A model generated the notes under the pieces. That model searched no databases. It was not told the origin of the DNA and was given only the letters and a program-made list of their open reading frames with translations. From Gudongella sp034006985 (GTDB taxonomy: Bacteria; Bacillota; Clostridia; Tissierellales; Tissierellaceae), in the NCBI GenBank assembly GCA_034006985.1, contig JAVERT010000001.1, positions 124,001 through 188,000 of the forward strand: DNA of 64,000 nt, read 5' to 3'. This document shows, piece after piece, positions 53,098 to 62,165 of the stretch (within the stretch, counting starts at the first letter, position 1; the number at the start of each line of letters is the position of its first letter). A program made the position numbers and the translations under genes.

Positions 53098-55303
53098 TTT
53101 GCATCTCACGTCTTTTCTTAACTAGGAATGTGGCTACTTGTGAACCTTTGGTTCCACGACCAAATCCTGCATCCATACCATTGGCAACAGCAAGTTCATT
53201 TGAAACTTGAGTACCACCGGCTATAAATATTAGCTTATCTCTTACTCCTTTTTCAATGGCATAATTATTAAGCTTTTTCATATTTTTATAGTGCATATCA
53301 TCATGTGAAATTATTGTAGATGTTAAAACTGCGTCAGCATTTAACTCAATTGCTGCATCGACTAGTTTTTCAACAGATACAGAGGTTCCTAGTATATGAC
53401 TTTCAATACCGTATCTTTCAATTCCACCATGTTTTATATCTATAATCTCTCTCATACCAACTGAATGTTCATCTTCTCCAACAGTCGCAGCAACTACTAT
53501 AAGAGGATTTGCATCAATATCTGCTCTTATTTCATCATCTGAAAACTCTTCTGGCTTTGGAGGTATTACTAATTTGCTTGTATCTATAGTAAAGTCTACT
53601 TTACCTTTTATTTCGACTCTTGTTCCTTCAGCTTCTTGCATTGTTTCTTTATGAATTACTTCACAGTCGTGAAGATTCATTCTTTTACCAATTTCAATTG
53701 CAGCAAATTCCGCTGTACGAATATCTGTTGGTAAGAACATTGTAAGATGAACGATTCCATCCCCTAACCATTCCATTTCTGGTTTTATAAGATTTGTCCC
53801 TATTAAATCTTTTACTTCTTCTAATCTAACATTAACATTATCAGTCTCATCTAATTCATCAATATAAACTATCATCTCTGGCTTTTCAAAAGTTCCCCCA
53901 CCAATAAGTTTTGATGGATTCTCAATATATTCTTTTCCGTATTGTTCCATATTGTTATAACCAAAAACTCCAGTTACTGGTGCCATATAATCTGCATCTC
54001 TTTCAAATACTGTTCCTTCTCCTACTCCTCCGTCAATCTTTCTTATTATTCCATCGCCATTACGCTCAGGATATTGACCAGAGTCTACAAAGAATCCTTC
54101 TTGAACAGCTTTAAAATAGCCACCTATTTCTAGCATTTCTTCCATAAATAGGATTGCTCTTTCTTTAAGCTCTCTTACCTTATCTCCTAATTCACTATTA
54201 TCTCTTTTTATTTCTAACATTGTCATTAAGCCATCCATACCTACAAGAGCTTGTTTAGCTGTATCAGTTGCTTCAATGTTATATATATGCCATGGCACAT
54301 TTCTACCTTCATCAGGCGTAATTGTAGACTGAATATCAGCTGATGTAAGTTGAGAAATCAATAAGTTTAATACATGTGTAACTGTTGCTTCTCTTGTTGA
54401 AGATTCCATGTATTTTGTGTTCATCTGCGCTCTCATTCGGTACTCTCTAAATAGTTCTCTCAGTGCAACTGCATAAGGTAAGTCTAGTCTCATACAAGGT
54501 GCTGGTGGTGCAGTTGGAGGTACTGTTGAAAGACAAATATTGCCTTTTTTCATTCCAACTTTAACTGAGAATATTGAGTTTATAGCATGTTGTACCATTA
54601 ATTCTGGCATTACTTTCCATGCTTCTCTCGCTGTAGCGTTTGCATTGTGTGCTCCATCAATTTGTGCTATATCTGCCCAAGTCATAATAGACTTAGCTTC
54701 TGCTGCATCTACGAAAGAACGAATCATATTTATATTTCTATAAAGTACATTATACTGTGGATCCTGGTGAGCTCCGTTTACGCCTTCTTCTGCAAACATT
54801 ACAGCAATCTCAGGTCCTGCAACTCCAGACACATATGAATGATAATTGATTGGTCTGCCTACTTCTTCTTCAATTGCATCAAGTGCTTTTCTTTGTGCTC
54901 TTACTTGTTTTCTTGAAATAGGAATCCCACCTACTCCTTGTGGAGTACCTTCTATTAAAGATTCAAAGTGAGATTGACCTGCGGTTCTTATAACCATTAT
55001 ATGGTCAGCACCATGCCAAGCAGCCATTCTCATTCTTCTAATATCATCTTCAAATCTACCTGAAGCTATCTCAGTAGTAATAACTGGTTGAGGTTGTGGA
55101 TCGATATTGTCAAAATATTTAGCTGCTGGTAGTGGCTGAGATTGTACCATGTTTTCTGAAGTATCGTAATACTCAAATTTACCTATTTGTCTTTTTTCGC
55201 CAACTCCATCTCTCCAATGCCAGCCTCTTCTCTTAGGTCTATAATGTTCTAAATCCTTAAGAATTTCATTAATATCTAACTTTTCATTTCGTTTAAGTTC
55301 CAC
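53087..55303 (-). CDS. oraE: D-ornithine 4,5-aminomutase, large subunit
   Basis: 738 residues. Binds both PLP and adenosylcobalamin and moves the 5-amino group of D-ornithine to C4, giving 2,4-diaminopentanoate. C-terminal Rossmann domain: DEHSVG (D-x-H-x2-G, His613) is the cobalamin-binding motif and Lys624 in DIKHGG the PLP lysine. The 11-residue gap equals that between His618 and Lys629 in the C. sticklandii enzyme. The TIM-barrel part is in the first 500 residues. Shares one base with oraS. Confidence 0.96.
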   Translation of the reverse strand: MELKRNEKLDINEILKDLEHYRPKRRGWHWRDGVGEKRQIGKFEYYDTSENMVQSQPLPAAKYFDNIDPQPQPVITTEIASGRFEDDIRRMRMAAWHGADHIMVIRTAGQSHFESLIEGTPQGVGGIPISRKQVRAQRKALDAIEEEVGRPINYHSYVSGVAGPEIAVMFAEEGVNGAHQDPQYNVLYRNINMIRSFVDAAEAKSIMTWADIAQIDGAHNANATAREAWKVMPELMVQHAINSIFSVKVGMKKGNICLSTVPPTAPPAPCMRLDLPYAVALRELFREYRMRAQMNTKYMESSTREATVTHVLNLLISQLTSADIQSTITPDEGRNVPWHIYNIEATDTAKQALVGMDGLMTMLEIKRDNSELGDKVRELKERAILFMEEMLEIGGYFKAVQEGFFVDSGQYPERNGDGIIRKIDGGVGEGTVFERDADYMAPVTGVFGYNNMEQYGKEYIENPSKLIGGGTFEKPEMIVYIDELDETDNVNVRLEEVKDLIGTNLIKPEMEWLGDGIVHLTMFLPTDIRTAEFAAIEIGKRMNLHDCEVIHKETMQEAEGTRVEIKGKVDFTIDTSKLVIPPKPEEFSDDEIRADIDANPLIVVAATVGEDEHSVGMREIIDIKHGGIERYGIESHILGTSVSVEKLVDAAIELNADAVLTSTIISHDDMHYKNMKKLNNYAIEKGVRDKLIFIAGGTQVSNELAVANGMDAGFGRGTKGSQVATFLVKKRREMQNED

Positions 55304-55668
55304 TATTTTGCACCTCCTACAAACATAGGTTTAACTTCATCCCATGCTTTTCCCTCAACTAGCATTAGTCCTGCTTCTCTAATTGAGATGCCCTTTTTAT
55401 TAGCTAGTTTATAAACTATATGTCCTGCGCCTTTTCCTATTAATCCTCTGTCAATTGAGTTGTCAACTATACTCTTTGCTTCTACACTTGAAAATCCCAT
55501 TCTTAGTAAAACACTTCTCTCAATTGATGGAGATGTATTTTTATAGCCTAAGTCTATTATCGGTTCTACAAGTTTTTCTGATAAAGCCCAAAATCTTTCT
55601 TCTAATTCTGTTTCTGAAAGGTTTGCAAGATGTGCACGTCTTTCATTAAAATCATCAGCTCTTTTCAT
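55303..55668 (-). CDS. oraS: D-ornithine 4,5-aminomutase, small subunit
   Basis: 121 residues, the usual size. RADDFNERRAHLANLSETEL is the conserved start; ends GKAWDEVKPMFVGGAK. OraS stabilises the OraE dimer. It lies 3 bases after ortB. Confidence 0.95.
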   Translation of the reverse strand: MKRADDFNERRAHLANLSETELEERFWALSEKLVEPIIDLGYKNTSPSIERSVLLRMGFSSVEAKSIVDNSIDRGLIGKGAGHIVYKLANKKGISIREAGLMLVEGKAWDEVKPMFVGGAK

Positions 55669-55671
55669 GTT

Positions 55672-57102
55672 TTACGCCTCCTTTTTAACTGGTATTTCTA
55701 ACTCCTCGAGTACTTTAAGAACAAATTTTTCATCTGATTTTGTATCTGCTATAAGGAAGTCTAAGTCTTCTCTACTTACTATCTCAATATTATTATTTTT
55801 GATACAATTTCTAATATATGATTTTTTAGTATGTTCAATATCTAAATCGCTTATGCATAGATAGCTAGGATCCTTAGGTAGAATTATAGTTTCTCCTGGT
55901 ACTTCATCTGCAGGATTTCCAACCAATATTTTTATGCCATTTTCTTTAGCAAATGTAAGTTGTGGCATTATATGTTTTCCGGCTCCAGTGTATTCTGTCT
56001 CCTGAACAACTACAATTTTATCTTGATCTAGTTCTTGTGCCACTTTAAAAGCTGCTGCTAAAGCAGTATTTCCAGCGGGTCCTCTTTCTAATCCTTCAAT
56101 TTGAGCAAGAAGTTCAGTCATATAAAATACGGAACCTTGGTTTACTGTTACATATCTATCTAAATATCTTAATGGTCTTGCTGCAGATCTGGGTACATCT
56201 GAACGATCTGGCCAAGTAGCAAACGGAATACCAAATCCAGTGTGACCTGTAGTAAATGATTTTTTATTAAACTGAGTGTCACTTGCCATATGAAGTCCTT
56301 CTAAACTAACACTTGCTGCAACAATTTGTGTATCCATAGCACCTGCTTTTATAAAGCCTCTAGCGGTACCAGTTAAATTTCCTCCACCTGCATTTGTTAC
56401 TACACATACATCTGGATCTCTACCTTCTTTTGCTCTAAATTCCATAGATAATTCATATCCTAAAGTTTCAACTCCAGCAATTCCAAATGGAGTATATAAG
56501 GAAGCATTGAAAAATCCAGTTTCTTCTAAAAGAAGTAAAAACGAATAAAATAATTCTGGGCCTACAGAAAGTTGAATAACTTCTGCACCATAAGCTTCAC
56601 ATTTTCTAGCCTTTTCAATTATCTCTGGCTGACCTTTACCTTTTGAATCATAGCATTCTTGGACAATAATACATTTCATGCCTCTCATTGCTGCTTGTGA
56701 TGCAACGGCTGCACCGTAGTTGCCTGAAGTCGCTGCTATTACACCTTTATATCCTAATCTTTTTGCGTGATATACAGCAGTAGCTGCCCTACGAGCTTTA
56801 AAGCTACCTGATGGATTACTTGCTTCGTCTTTTATAAATATTCTAGCACCTTTCCCTTTGGGTGCGAATTTTCTAGCTAATTCAGTAATATTTCTTAATT
56901 CATATAGTGGTGTATTCCCAACAGTAGTTTCCTTTTGAATCTCTTCAATTTCAGCTAAAGTATAACCTGTTTCTTTCATCATTCTTTCATAATCAAACGC
57001 AATATTACCAGATTCAAATATAGAGTAATCTATCCCAACGGATTTTTTCATAATCTCAGATTTTCTAGCCATTACAGCATCAAAGCTATTATCTTTATTC
57101 AT
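55672..57102 (-). CDS. ortB: 2-amino-4-oxopentanoate thiolase, beta subunit
   Basis: 476 residues. PLP fold type II (threonine synthase-like): ASNPSGSFKARRAATAVYHA has the PLP lysine (about 104), AATSGNYGAAVASQA and NAGGGNLTGTARG bind phosphate. With OrtA it splits 2-amino-4-oxopentanoate with CoA to acetyl-CoA and D-alanine. Overlaps ortA by 8 bases. Confidence 0.95.
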   Translation of the reverse strand: MNKDNSFDAVMARKSEIMKKSVGIDYSIFESGNIAFDYERMMKETGYTLAEIEEIQKETTVGNTPLYELRNITELARKFAPKGKGARIFIKDEASNPSGSFKARRAATAVYHAKRLGYKGVIAATSGNYGAAVASQAAMRGMKCIIVQECYDSKGKGQPEIIEKARKCEAYGAEVIQLSVGPELFYSFLLLLEETGFFNASLYTPFGIAGVETLGYELSMEFRAKEGRDPDVCVVTNAGGGNLTGTARGFIKAGAMDTQIVAASVSLEGLHMASDTQFNKKSFTTGHTGFGIPFATWPDRSDVPRSAARPLRYLDRYVTVNQGSVFYMTELLAQIEGLERGPAGNTALAAAFKVAQELDQDKIVVVQETEYTGAGKHIMPQLTFAKENGIKILVGNPADEVPGETIILPKDPSYLCISDLDIEHTKKSYIRNCIKNNNIEIVSREDLDFLIADTKSDEKFVLKVLEELEIPVKKEA

Positions 57103-57406
57103 GTTTTACACCTTCCTCTAAAAGTTCTCTAGCTTGCCTTCCAATATATAGTAACTCTGGAACAGCCTTCCCATAATCATGGTCCCAATATGGATTTACT
57201 TCAATCAAAGTTCCTTCTACCTCTCGTCCAATATAAGTTTCAACCTTAACTGTATCGCCTATATTAGCATTATCATTCAATAAAAAGCCTTTATCCCACA
57301 TTTCTAAAGGTACACTTTGCGTATCTTCTGGTATATTTGGTGCTCTTTCTCCAACCTTTAATACTATTTTATGGATTCTAACCCAATCGCCTTTTTTAGC
57401 ATTCAT
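57095..57406 (-). CDS. ortA: 2-amino-4-oxopentanoate thiolase, alpha subunit
   Basis: 103 residues. KKGDWVRIHKIVLKVGERAPNIPEDT is the family start; YWDHDYGKAVPELLYIGRQAREL near the end. Needed with OrtB for thiolase activity. Confidence 0.94.
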   Translation of the reverse strand: MNAKKGDWVRIHKIVLKVGERAPNIPEDTQSVPLEMWDKGFLLNDNANIGDTVKVETYIGREVEGTLIEVNPYWDHDYGKAVPELLYIGRQARELLEEGVKHE

Positions 57407-57437
57407 TTCTTTTCCTCCTTAGATAGTCCTTTTATAG

Positions 57438-57468
57438 AATAATGAGCAGATAAAATCTACTCATTATT
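57438..57468 (-). promoter_or_regulatory. Intercistronic 14-bp stem-loop between ord and ortA
   Basis: AATAATGAGTAGAT-TTT-ATCTGCTCATTATT on the minus strand: 14 pairs with one T-G, loop of three. No T run follows (CTATAAAAGG), so it is more likely a processing or stability element that sets the ord to ortA ratio than a terminator. Confidence 0.65.
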
Positions 57469-57504
57469 CTTATATATATTTCGTAATGCTTTTATTTCAA
57501 TATT

Positions 57505-58554
57505 TTAATATTCTTCTATTAATTCTCTCATATCTCCCATAATGGCTCTTGGTACTGGTAGGTCTATCATAGTTTTTAAACCAGGTCTTGCATTTATAAT
57601 TAGTGGAATAGCATTTACACACATTGCAATAGTTCCTATCCCTCCTGGTACTTCCGGTGAATTAACTAAGTTTATATTTGGTGTTCCTTTAATTATTACA
57701 TAGTCTCCGGTTTGGATTCCTACTTGCTCTGGCTCTATTTGTTGTGGATGATCCATTTCTATTTTAACTTCTCCATCAACATATCCAAAACCTTTCATTG
57801 AACAACCTGCTACATTTCCAGCTTTCGCAAAACCATGCTCTGCTTTTCTATCAACATCAGTCATAATTGGTGCCATTGAAGTTTTAACATCTCCTACTTT
57901 CCAACCAATAGCATCAGCTATCATATTGATTGATTCATGAAAACCAACGTGACCCGATAGGGTTCCTTTTTCAACGCCTTCTTCAAATTCTTCTTTTGTA
58001 ATTCCAATTCCTTGTTCTTCCATAACTGCTGGTCCAAATGGTGAAAGACTATTTACTCTTCTTGCAGTTATATGGTCTACTTCCTCACAACAACCAGTCA
58101 TTGCTACTACTAGAAGGTCCATAATAAGACCTGGATTTATCCCTGTACCCATAATAGATACACCATTAGCTTTTGCTATTTCATCAAGTTTTTTAGCTTC
58201 TTCTGGTGATTGTGCCATTGGATAAGCCATTTCTTCAGCAGATGATACTACATTTATTTTCTTTTCTAATATAAACTTTAATCTATCGAATGCAATTTTT
58301 GTAAATGAATCTGTCGCTGTAAGTACTACATCTGCACAACCCTCTGTAATCACTTCTTCAGGTGTACCTATAATAACATCTGGTCTGTCGCCTCTTTCAG
58401 TCTTGATATAGTCAAACATGCTCTTACCAAGCTTGTTTCCTCTTCCAACTGCTCCAACAATCTCAACACCTTTTTTCTTTAAAAGCATATCAACCATTCC
58501 ACTACCCATAGCTCCTAAGCCCCAAATTACGACTTTAACATTTTCTTTTCTCAT
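57505..58554 (-). CDS. ord: 2,4-diaminopentanoate dehydrogenase
   Basis: 349 residues from the ATG at 58554, which has GGAGGTG 8 bases before it. VVIWGLGAMGSGMVDMLLKKKG is the NAD(P) Rossmann loop (about 7-28). It oxidises 2,4-diaminopentanoate to 2-amino-4-oxopentanoate and ammonia. The longer frame to 58599 has no ribosome site and lies close to the transcription start. First gene of the operon. Confidence 0.93.
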   Translation of the reverse strand: MRKENVKVVIWGLGAMGSGMVDMLLKKKGVEIVGAVGRGNKLGKSMFDYIKTERGDRPDVIIGTPEEVITEGCADVVLTATDSFTKIAFDRLKFILEKKINVVSSAEEMAYPMAQSPEEAKKLDEIAKANGVSIMGTGINPGLIMDLLVVAMTGCCEEVDHITARRVNSLSPFGPAVMEEQGIGITKEEFEEGVEKGTLSGHVGFHESINMIADAIGWKVGDVKTSMAPIMTDVDRKAEHGFAKAGNVAGCSMKGFGYVDGEVKIEMDHPQQIEPEQVGIQTGDYVIIKGTPNINLVNSPEVPGGIGTIAMCVNAIPLIINARPGLKTMIDLPVPRAIMGDMRELIEEY

Positions 58555-58599
58555 AAAGCACCTCCGATTATTTTTATATCTTCTACTACTTATATACAT

Positions 58600-58616
58600 T
58601 GCAAATCTTGTGCCAA
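58600..58616 (-). promoter_or_regulatory. Sigma-54 promoter of the ornithine operon
   Basis: TTGGCAC-AAGAT-TTGCA on the minus strand, a full match to the -24/-12 consensus TTGGCAC-N5-TTGCW. Start predicted near 58590, 35 bases before the ord ATG. Confidence 0.94.
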
Positions 58617-58694
58617 GTTTTTATTTCTATAGAATGCTCTAAATTAGCTATTCATAATTCGTTTAAAAAAAAATTTTAATACTATATCAAAAAA

Positions 58695-58739
58695 AAAGTG
58701 CAATAATATTTGCATTCAACGCAAATATTATTGCACTTT
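58695..58739 (-). terminator. Terminator of the regulator gene, containing its stop codon
   Basis: On the minus strand AAAGTGCAATAATATTTGC, 7-base loop, GCAAATATTATTGCACTTT, then more T: a 19-bp perfect stem. The TAA stop at 58728-58730 is in the first arm. It lies 80-140 bases upstream of the sigma-54 promoter, so it could also be bound by the activator. Confidence 0.88.
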
Positions 58740-60146
58740 CCCGTATTTTTTAAGCTTATGTTGGAGTGTTTGTCGTTTTACTCCTAGATGTTTTGCAGCG
58801 TTTGTAATATTATTGTTGTATTTATCTAAAATTTCTTGTATTAAATTTGCTTCTATCTCTTCTAATAAAGATGGTAGACTACTGTTACTTGTTAGTCTAT
58901 TTAATAACTTAGTCTCTATATTCGAATACCTTGGTATAAAGTTTGATGAAATAAAATTTTCCCTATTTAGTACTTTATCCCTTGAAGATATCATATTCAT
59001 AGCACCTTCAATAAAGTTTTCGAGTTCTCTAATATTCCCAGGCCAATCATATTTTAAAAAGTCATCTTTTACTTGTTCAGATAATTTTTGAATATTTCTA
59101 TTTAAAATGCTATTGTATTTATTAACAAAAAAGTCTGATAAAACTTCCACATCGTCTAATCTTTCTCTTAAGGGTGGTATGTGAATATTAATAACACTTA
59201 GTCTATAGTATAGGTCTCCTCTAATGGAGCCTTTTTCAATTGCATCCTTCGGATCTTGATTTGTTGTTGCAATAATCCTAACATCTATAGGTATATCTTT
59301 CATTCCACCTATTCTTCTTATATAACCTTCCTGTAAAACTCTTAATAATTTTGCTTGAAGTGGAAGACTCATAGAGTTAATCTCATCTAAAAGTAACGTT
59401 CCTCCATTGGCTTGTTCAAAGATTCCTTCTCTTTCAATGGCTCCAGTAAAGCCACCTTTTTCAGTTCCAAAAAGAATCCCTTCAAGTAGTGAATCTGGTA
59501 TTGCAGCACAATTTTGTGCTATAAAGGTGTTATCTTTCCTTGTCCCATGATTGTGAATTGCTTGAGCAAACATTTCTTTACCCGTACCAGTTTCACCAAA
59601 TATTAGTACACTTGATGGTGTTTCGCTTGCTTTCATTCCAATTTCTTTTGATATAACAAGTTGCTTATTTTTCCCAATAATATCATTAAATTTATATTTT
59701 TTAATATATGGTACTATTCTACTTTCATTCTTTGTTACCTTCAGTTCCTGCTGAAGTTCAAGCAATTGATCTGAAAGTTTTCTAATATTTGTAACATCTT
59801 GTGCTATCTCCAATGCGCCAATTATTTCTTCGCCATCATATAATGGAATAGTCGTGCTTATGGTAGTAATTGAATGTCCCCTATAATTAAAATATGTTTG
59901 TGTACTATTAATTATTGGGTCTCCAGTGTTTACCACACTTATTAATGTAGAAGTAGACTCATTTAGGCTTGGAAAGATGTTAAGCAGATCTTTGTCTAAA
60001 ACCTGATGTATTTCTAATCCTTCTAACTCTGCCATTGTATTATTATATATTATTGTCTTTCTGTCTTTATCTATAGCATGAATACCTATATAAGCATACT
60101 GCAAAATATTTTGCATCAATAGCTGTCCTAATTCGTTTTTCTTCAT
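58728..60146 (-). CDS. Sigma-54-dependent transcriptional activator (RocR-like)
   Basis: 472 residues. PAS domain (about 10-125), AAA+ domain with GETGTGKEMFAQAIHNHG (Walker A, about 182), the sigma-54 contact loop GGFTGA (about 230; standard is GAFTGA), LLLDEINSM (Walker B) and RELENFIEGAMN, then a Fis-type helix-turn-helix at the end (NITNAAKHLGVKRQTLQHKLKKYG). It lies just upstream of the sigma-54 promoter of ord in the same direction, so it most likely activates the ornithine operon when the PAS domain senses a ligand. Confidence 0.93.
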   Translation of the reverse strand: MKKNELGQLLMQNILQYAYIGIHAIDKDRKTIIYNNTMAELEGLEIHQVLDKDLLNIFPSLNESTSTLISVVNTGDPIINSTQTYFNYRGHSITTISTTIPLYDGEEIIGALEIAQDVTNIRKLSDQLLELQQELKVTKNESRIVPYIKKYKFNDIIGKNKQLVISKEIGMKASETPSSVLIFGETGTGKEMFAQAIHNHGTRKDNTFIAQNCAAIPDSLLEGILFGTEKGGFTGAIEREGIFEQANGGTLLLDEINSMSLPLQAKLLRVLQEGYIRRIGGMKDIPIDVRIIATTNQDPKDAIEKGSIRGDLYYRLSVINIHIPPLRERLDDVEVLSDFFVNKYNSILNRNIQKLSEQVKDDFLKYDWPGNIRELENFIEGAMNMISSRDKVLNRENFISSNFIPRYSNIETKLLNRLTSNSSLPSLLEEIEANLIQEILDKYNNNITNAAKHLGVKRQTLQHKLKKYGKVQ

Positions 60147-60156
60147 AACAAACTCC

Positions 60157-60615
60157 TTATTTATCTTCAGCTAGCAGCTTTTTTAGCTCTTCCATAAATG
60201 AATTCACATCTTTAAACTGTCTATATACGGATGCAAACCTAACATATGCAACTTCATCAACATCCTTTAAATGTTCCATAACCAGTTCTCCTATTTCAAT
60301 AGATGTTATTTCATTTTTCATACTATTGAATATAGTCTTTTCTATGTTATCAACCATATCCTCTACGGTAGCCATTGATACTGGCCTTTTCTCACATGAT
60401 TTTATTATGCCATTTATTAATTTATTTCTATCATAACTTTGTCTATTACCATCTTTTTTAACAATTATAGTTGGAATTTCTTCTATTTTTTCATAGGTCG
60501 TAAATCTCTTTGCACAACTCATACATTCTCTTCTTCTCCTGATTGCTTGACCCTCATCTGTTGGTCTAGAATCAACTACTTTTGACTCTGGATACTCACA
60601 ATATGGGCATTTCAT
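60157..60615 (-). CDS. nrdR: Transcriptional repressor NrdR
   Basis: 152 residues. Zinc ribbon CPYCEYPESKVVDSRPTDEG ... RRRRECMSCAKRFTTYE (1-45), then the ATP-cone domain from about 49 (VKKDGNRQSYDRNKLINGI). NrdR represses ribonucleotide reductase genes. It lies 11 bases before the regulator gene and after the ftsZ terminator. Confidence 0.96.
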   Translation of the reverse strand: MKCPYCEYPESKVVDSRPTDEGQAIRRRRECMSCAKRFTTYEKIEEIPTIIVKKDGNRQSYDRNKLINGIIKSCEKRPVSMATVEDMVDNIEKTIFNSMKNEITSIEIGELVMEHLKDVDEVAYVRFASVYRQFKDVNSFMEELKKLLAEDK

Positions 60616-60640
60616 AATAATATCCCTTCTTTCTATAAAT

Positions 60641-60667
60641 AAAACGCATCTGCATTAGATACGTTTT
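60641..60667 (-). terminator. Terminator after ftsZ
   Basis: AAAACGTATCT-AATGC-AGATGCGTTTT, 11-bp stem with one T-G, then ATTTAT. Confidence 0.75.
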
Positions 60668-60676
60668 AAATTATAA

Positions 60677-61783
60677 CTATTTTTTTTCTCTTTTTCTTAA
60701 GAATATAGGTATATCTAAATCTTCTGATGAAATTTCTTTTGTTTTAGATTCTTCGCTATTATTGTCAAAATCTTTCTTTGCACTAAAAAATCCTGGCTTT
60801 TGAACCATTGTAGATTTATTCTTAATATTAGACACTTCAAAACCTGTTGCTATTACAGTTATTTTTATTTCATCAACCATATTTTCATCAATGCCTGCAC
60901 CAAATATTATATTTGCATCTGGATCAACTGATTGTCTTATTATGTCAGCAGCCTCATTTACTTCGAAAATCCCTAAATCAGCTCCACCTGTAATATTTAA
61001 CAATACAGACTTTGCACCGTCTATTGAAGTCTCTAATAATGGTGATGTTATTGCCTGTTTTGCAGCCTCAGCTGCTCTATTATCTCCTGAAGCTCTTCCT
61101 ATCCCCATATGAGCTATACCTTTATCAAACATAATAGTTTTTACATCTGCAAAGTCAAGATTTATAAGGTTTGGTACCGATATAAGATCAGATATACCTT
61201 GGATACCTTGCTTTAATACTTCATCTGCCATCATAAATGCTTCTGCCATAGTAGTTTTTTTATCCGCTATTTGTAGCAATCTATCATTAGGAATTGTAAC
61301 GAGTGTATCTACTCTAGTTTTTAGTTCCTCTATCCCTTTTTCTGCTGAGCTTAATCTTTTCTTTCCTTCAAATGTAAAAGGTTTTGTTACCACTCCAACA
61401 GTAAGTATTCCCAATTCTTTAGCTATTTCTGCTACTATAGGAGCCGCTCCTGTTCCTGTACCGCCTCCCATACCTGCAGTAATAAATACCATATCAGCAC
61501 CTTTTAAAGCTTCAAGAATTTCGTTTCTATTTTCTTCTGCGGCTCTAGAACCTATTTCAGGATTTGCTCCAGCACCTAGGCCTTTTGTAATTTTTTCGCC
61601 TAATTGTAATTTTTGCTCAGCTCTTGATGAAAAAAGAGCTTGTTTGTCAGTATTTAATGCTATAAATTCAATTCCCCTTACTCCAGAATCAATCATCCTA
61701 TTTACTGCATTGTTTCCTCCTCCACCTACTCCAAAAACCTTAATTCTCGCAAATTGCTCTACATCAATGTCAAAATCAAACAT
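60677..61783 (-). CDS. ftsZ: Cell division protein FtsZ
   Basis: 368 residues from the ATG at 61783. Tubulin-like GTPase: KVFGVGGGGNNAVNRM, GGGTGTGAAPIVAEI (tubulin signature, about 104-118), NLDFADVKTIM. The variable linker is short and the C-terminal tail ends DLDIPIFLRKREKK, the partner-binding peptide. The ATG at 61783 has AGGAGG 7 bases upstream; the two ATGs further up overlap or precede this site. Confidence 0.96.
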   Translation of the reverse strand: MFDFDIDVEQFARIKVFGVGGGGNNAVNRMIDSGVRGIEFIALNTDKQALFSSRAEQKLQLGEKITKGLGAGANPEIGSRAAEENRNEILEALKGADMVFITAGMGGGTGTGAAPIVAEIAKELGILTVGVVTKPFTFEGKKRLSSAEKGIEELKTRVDTLVTIPNDRLLQIADKKTTMAEAFMMADEVLKQGIQGISDLISVPNLINLDFADVKTIMFDKGIAHMGIGRASGDNRAAEAAKQAITSPLLETSIDGAKSVLLNITGGADLGIFEVNEAADIIRQSVDPDANIIFGAGIDENMVDEIKITVIATGFEVSNIKNKSTMVQKPGFFSAKKDFDNNSEESKTKEISSEDLDIPIFLRKREKK

Positions 61784-61811
61784 TCCCATTCCTCCTATTT
61801 TCAATTGGATG

Positions 61812-62165
61812 CTACTCTTTTGTTTTAATTGGCTTTTCTTTGTAAAGCCATAGTCTTCTTATTTTAGCAAAGTTATCGAAAAGTCTACTTCCAAAGGTGA
61901 ATATGGCGGCATAGTACAATGGAAATCCTAATCTATCTCCTATGTATGCTAGGAATGCTGCCAAAATTGCATTTCCAAAAAATCCAGAAATGAAAATTTT
62001 CGTGTTAAATTTATTTTCTAAATTAGCTCTTATTCCTCCGAAAACAGAGTCAAGAGAGGCTAATATTGCTACCGAAATATAAAGGGTGTATGCCGTGTTA
62101 TAAGTATATGGTAATAAAAATCCAATAATTGCTCCAATTAAAATCCCTATTAAAGCATAAACCAT
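61812..62165 (-). CDS. sbp: Small basic protein (DUF1290), division cluster
   Basis: 117 residues with three membrane segments. GILIGAIIGFLLPYTYNTAYTLYISVAILASLDSVFGGIRA is the DUF1290 signature. Widely found between DUF881 genes and ftsZ in Gram-positive bacteria; function unknown. Confidence 0.92.
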   Translation of the reverse strand: MVYALIGILIGAIIGFLLPYTYNTAYTLYISVAILASLDSVFGGIRANLENKFNTKIFISGFFGNAILAAFLAYIGDRLGFPLYYAAIFTFGSRLFDNFAKIRRLWLYKEKPIKTKE

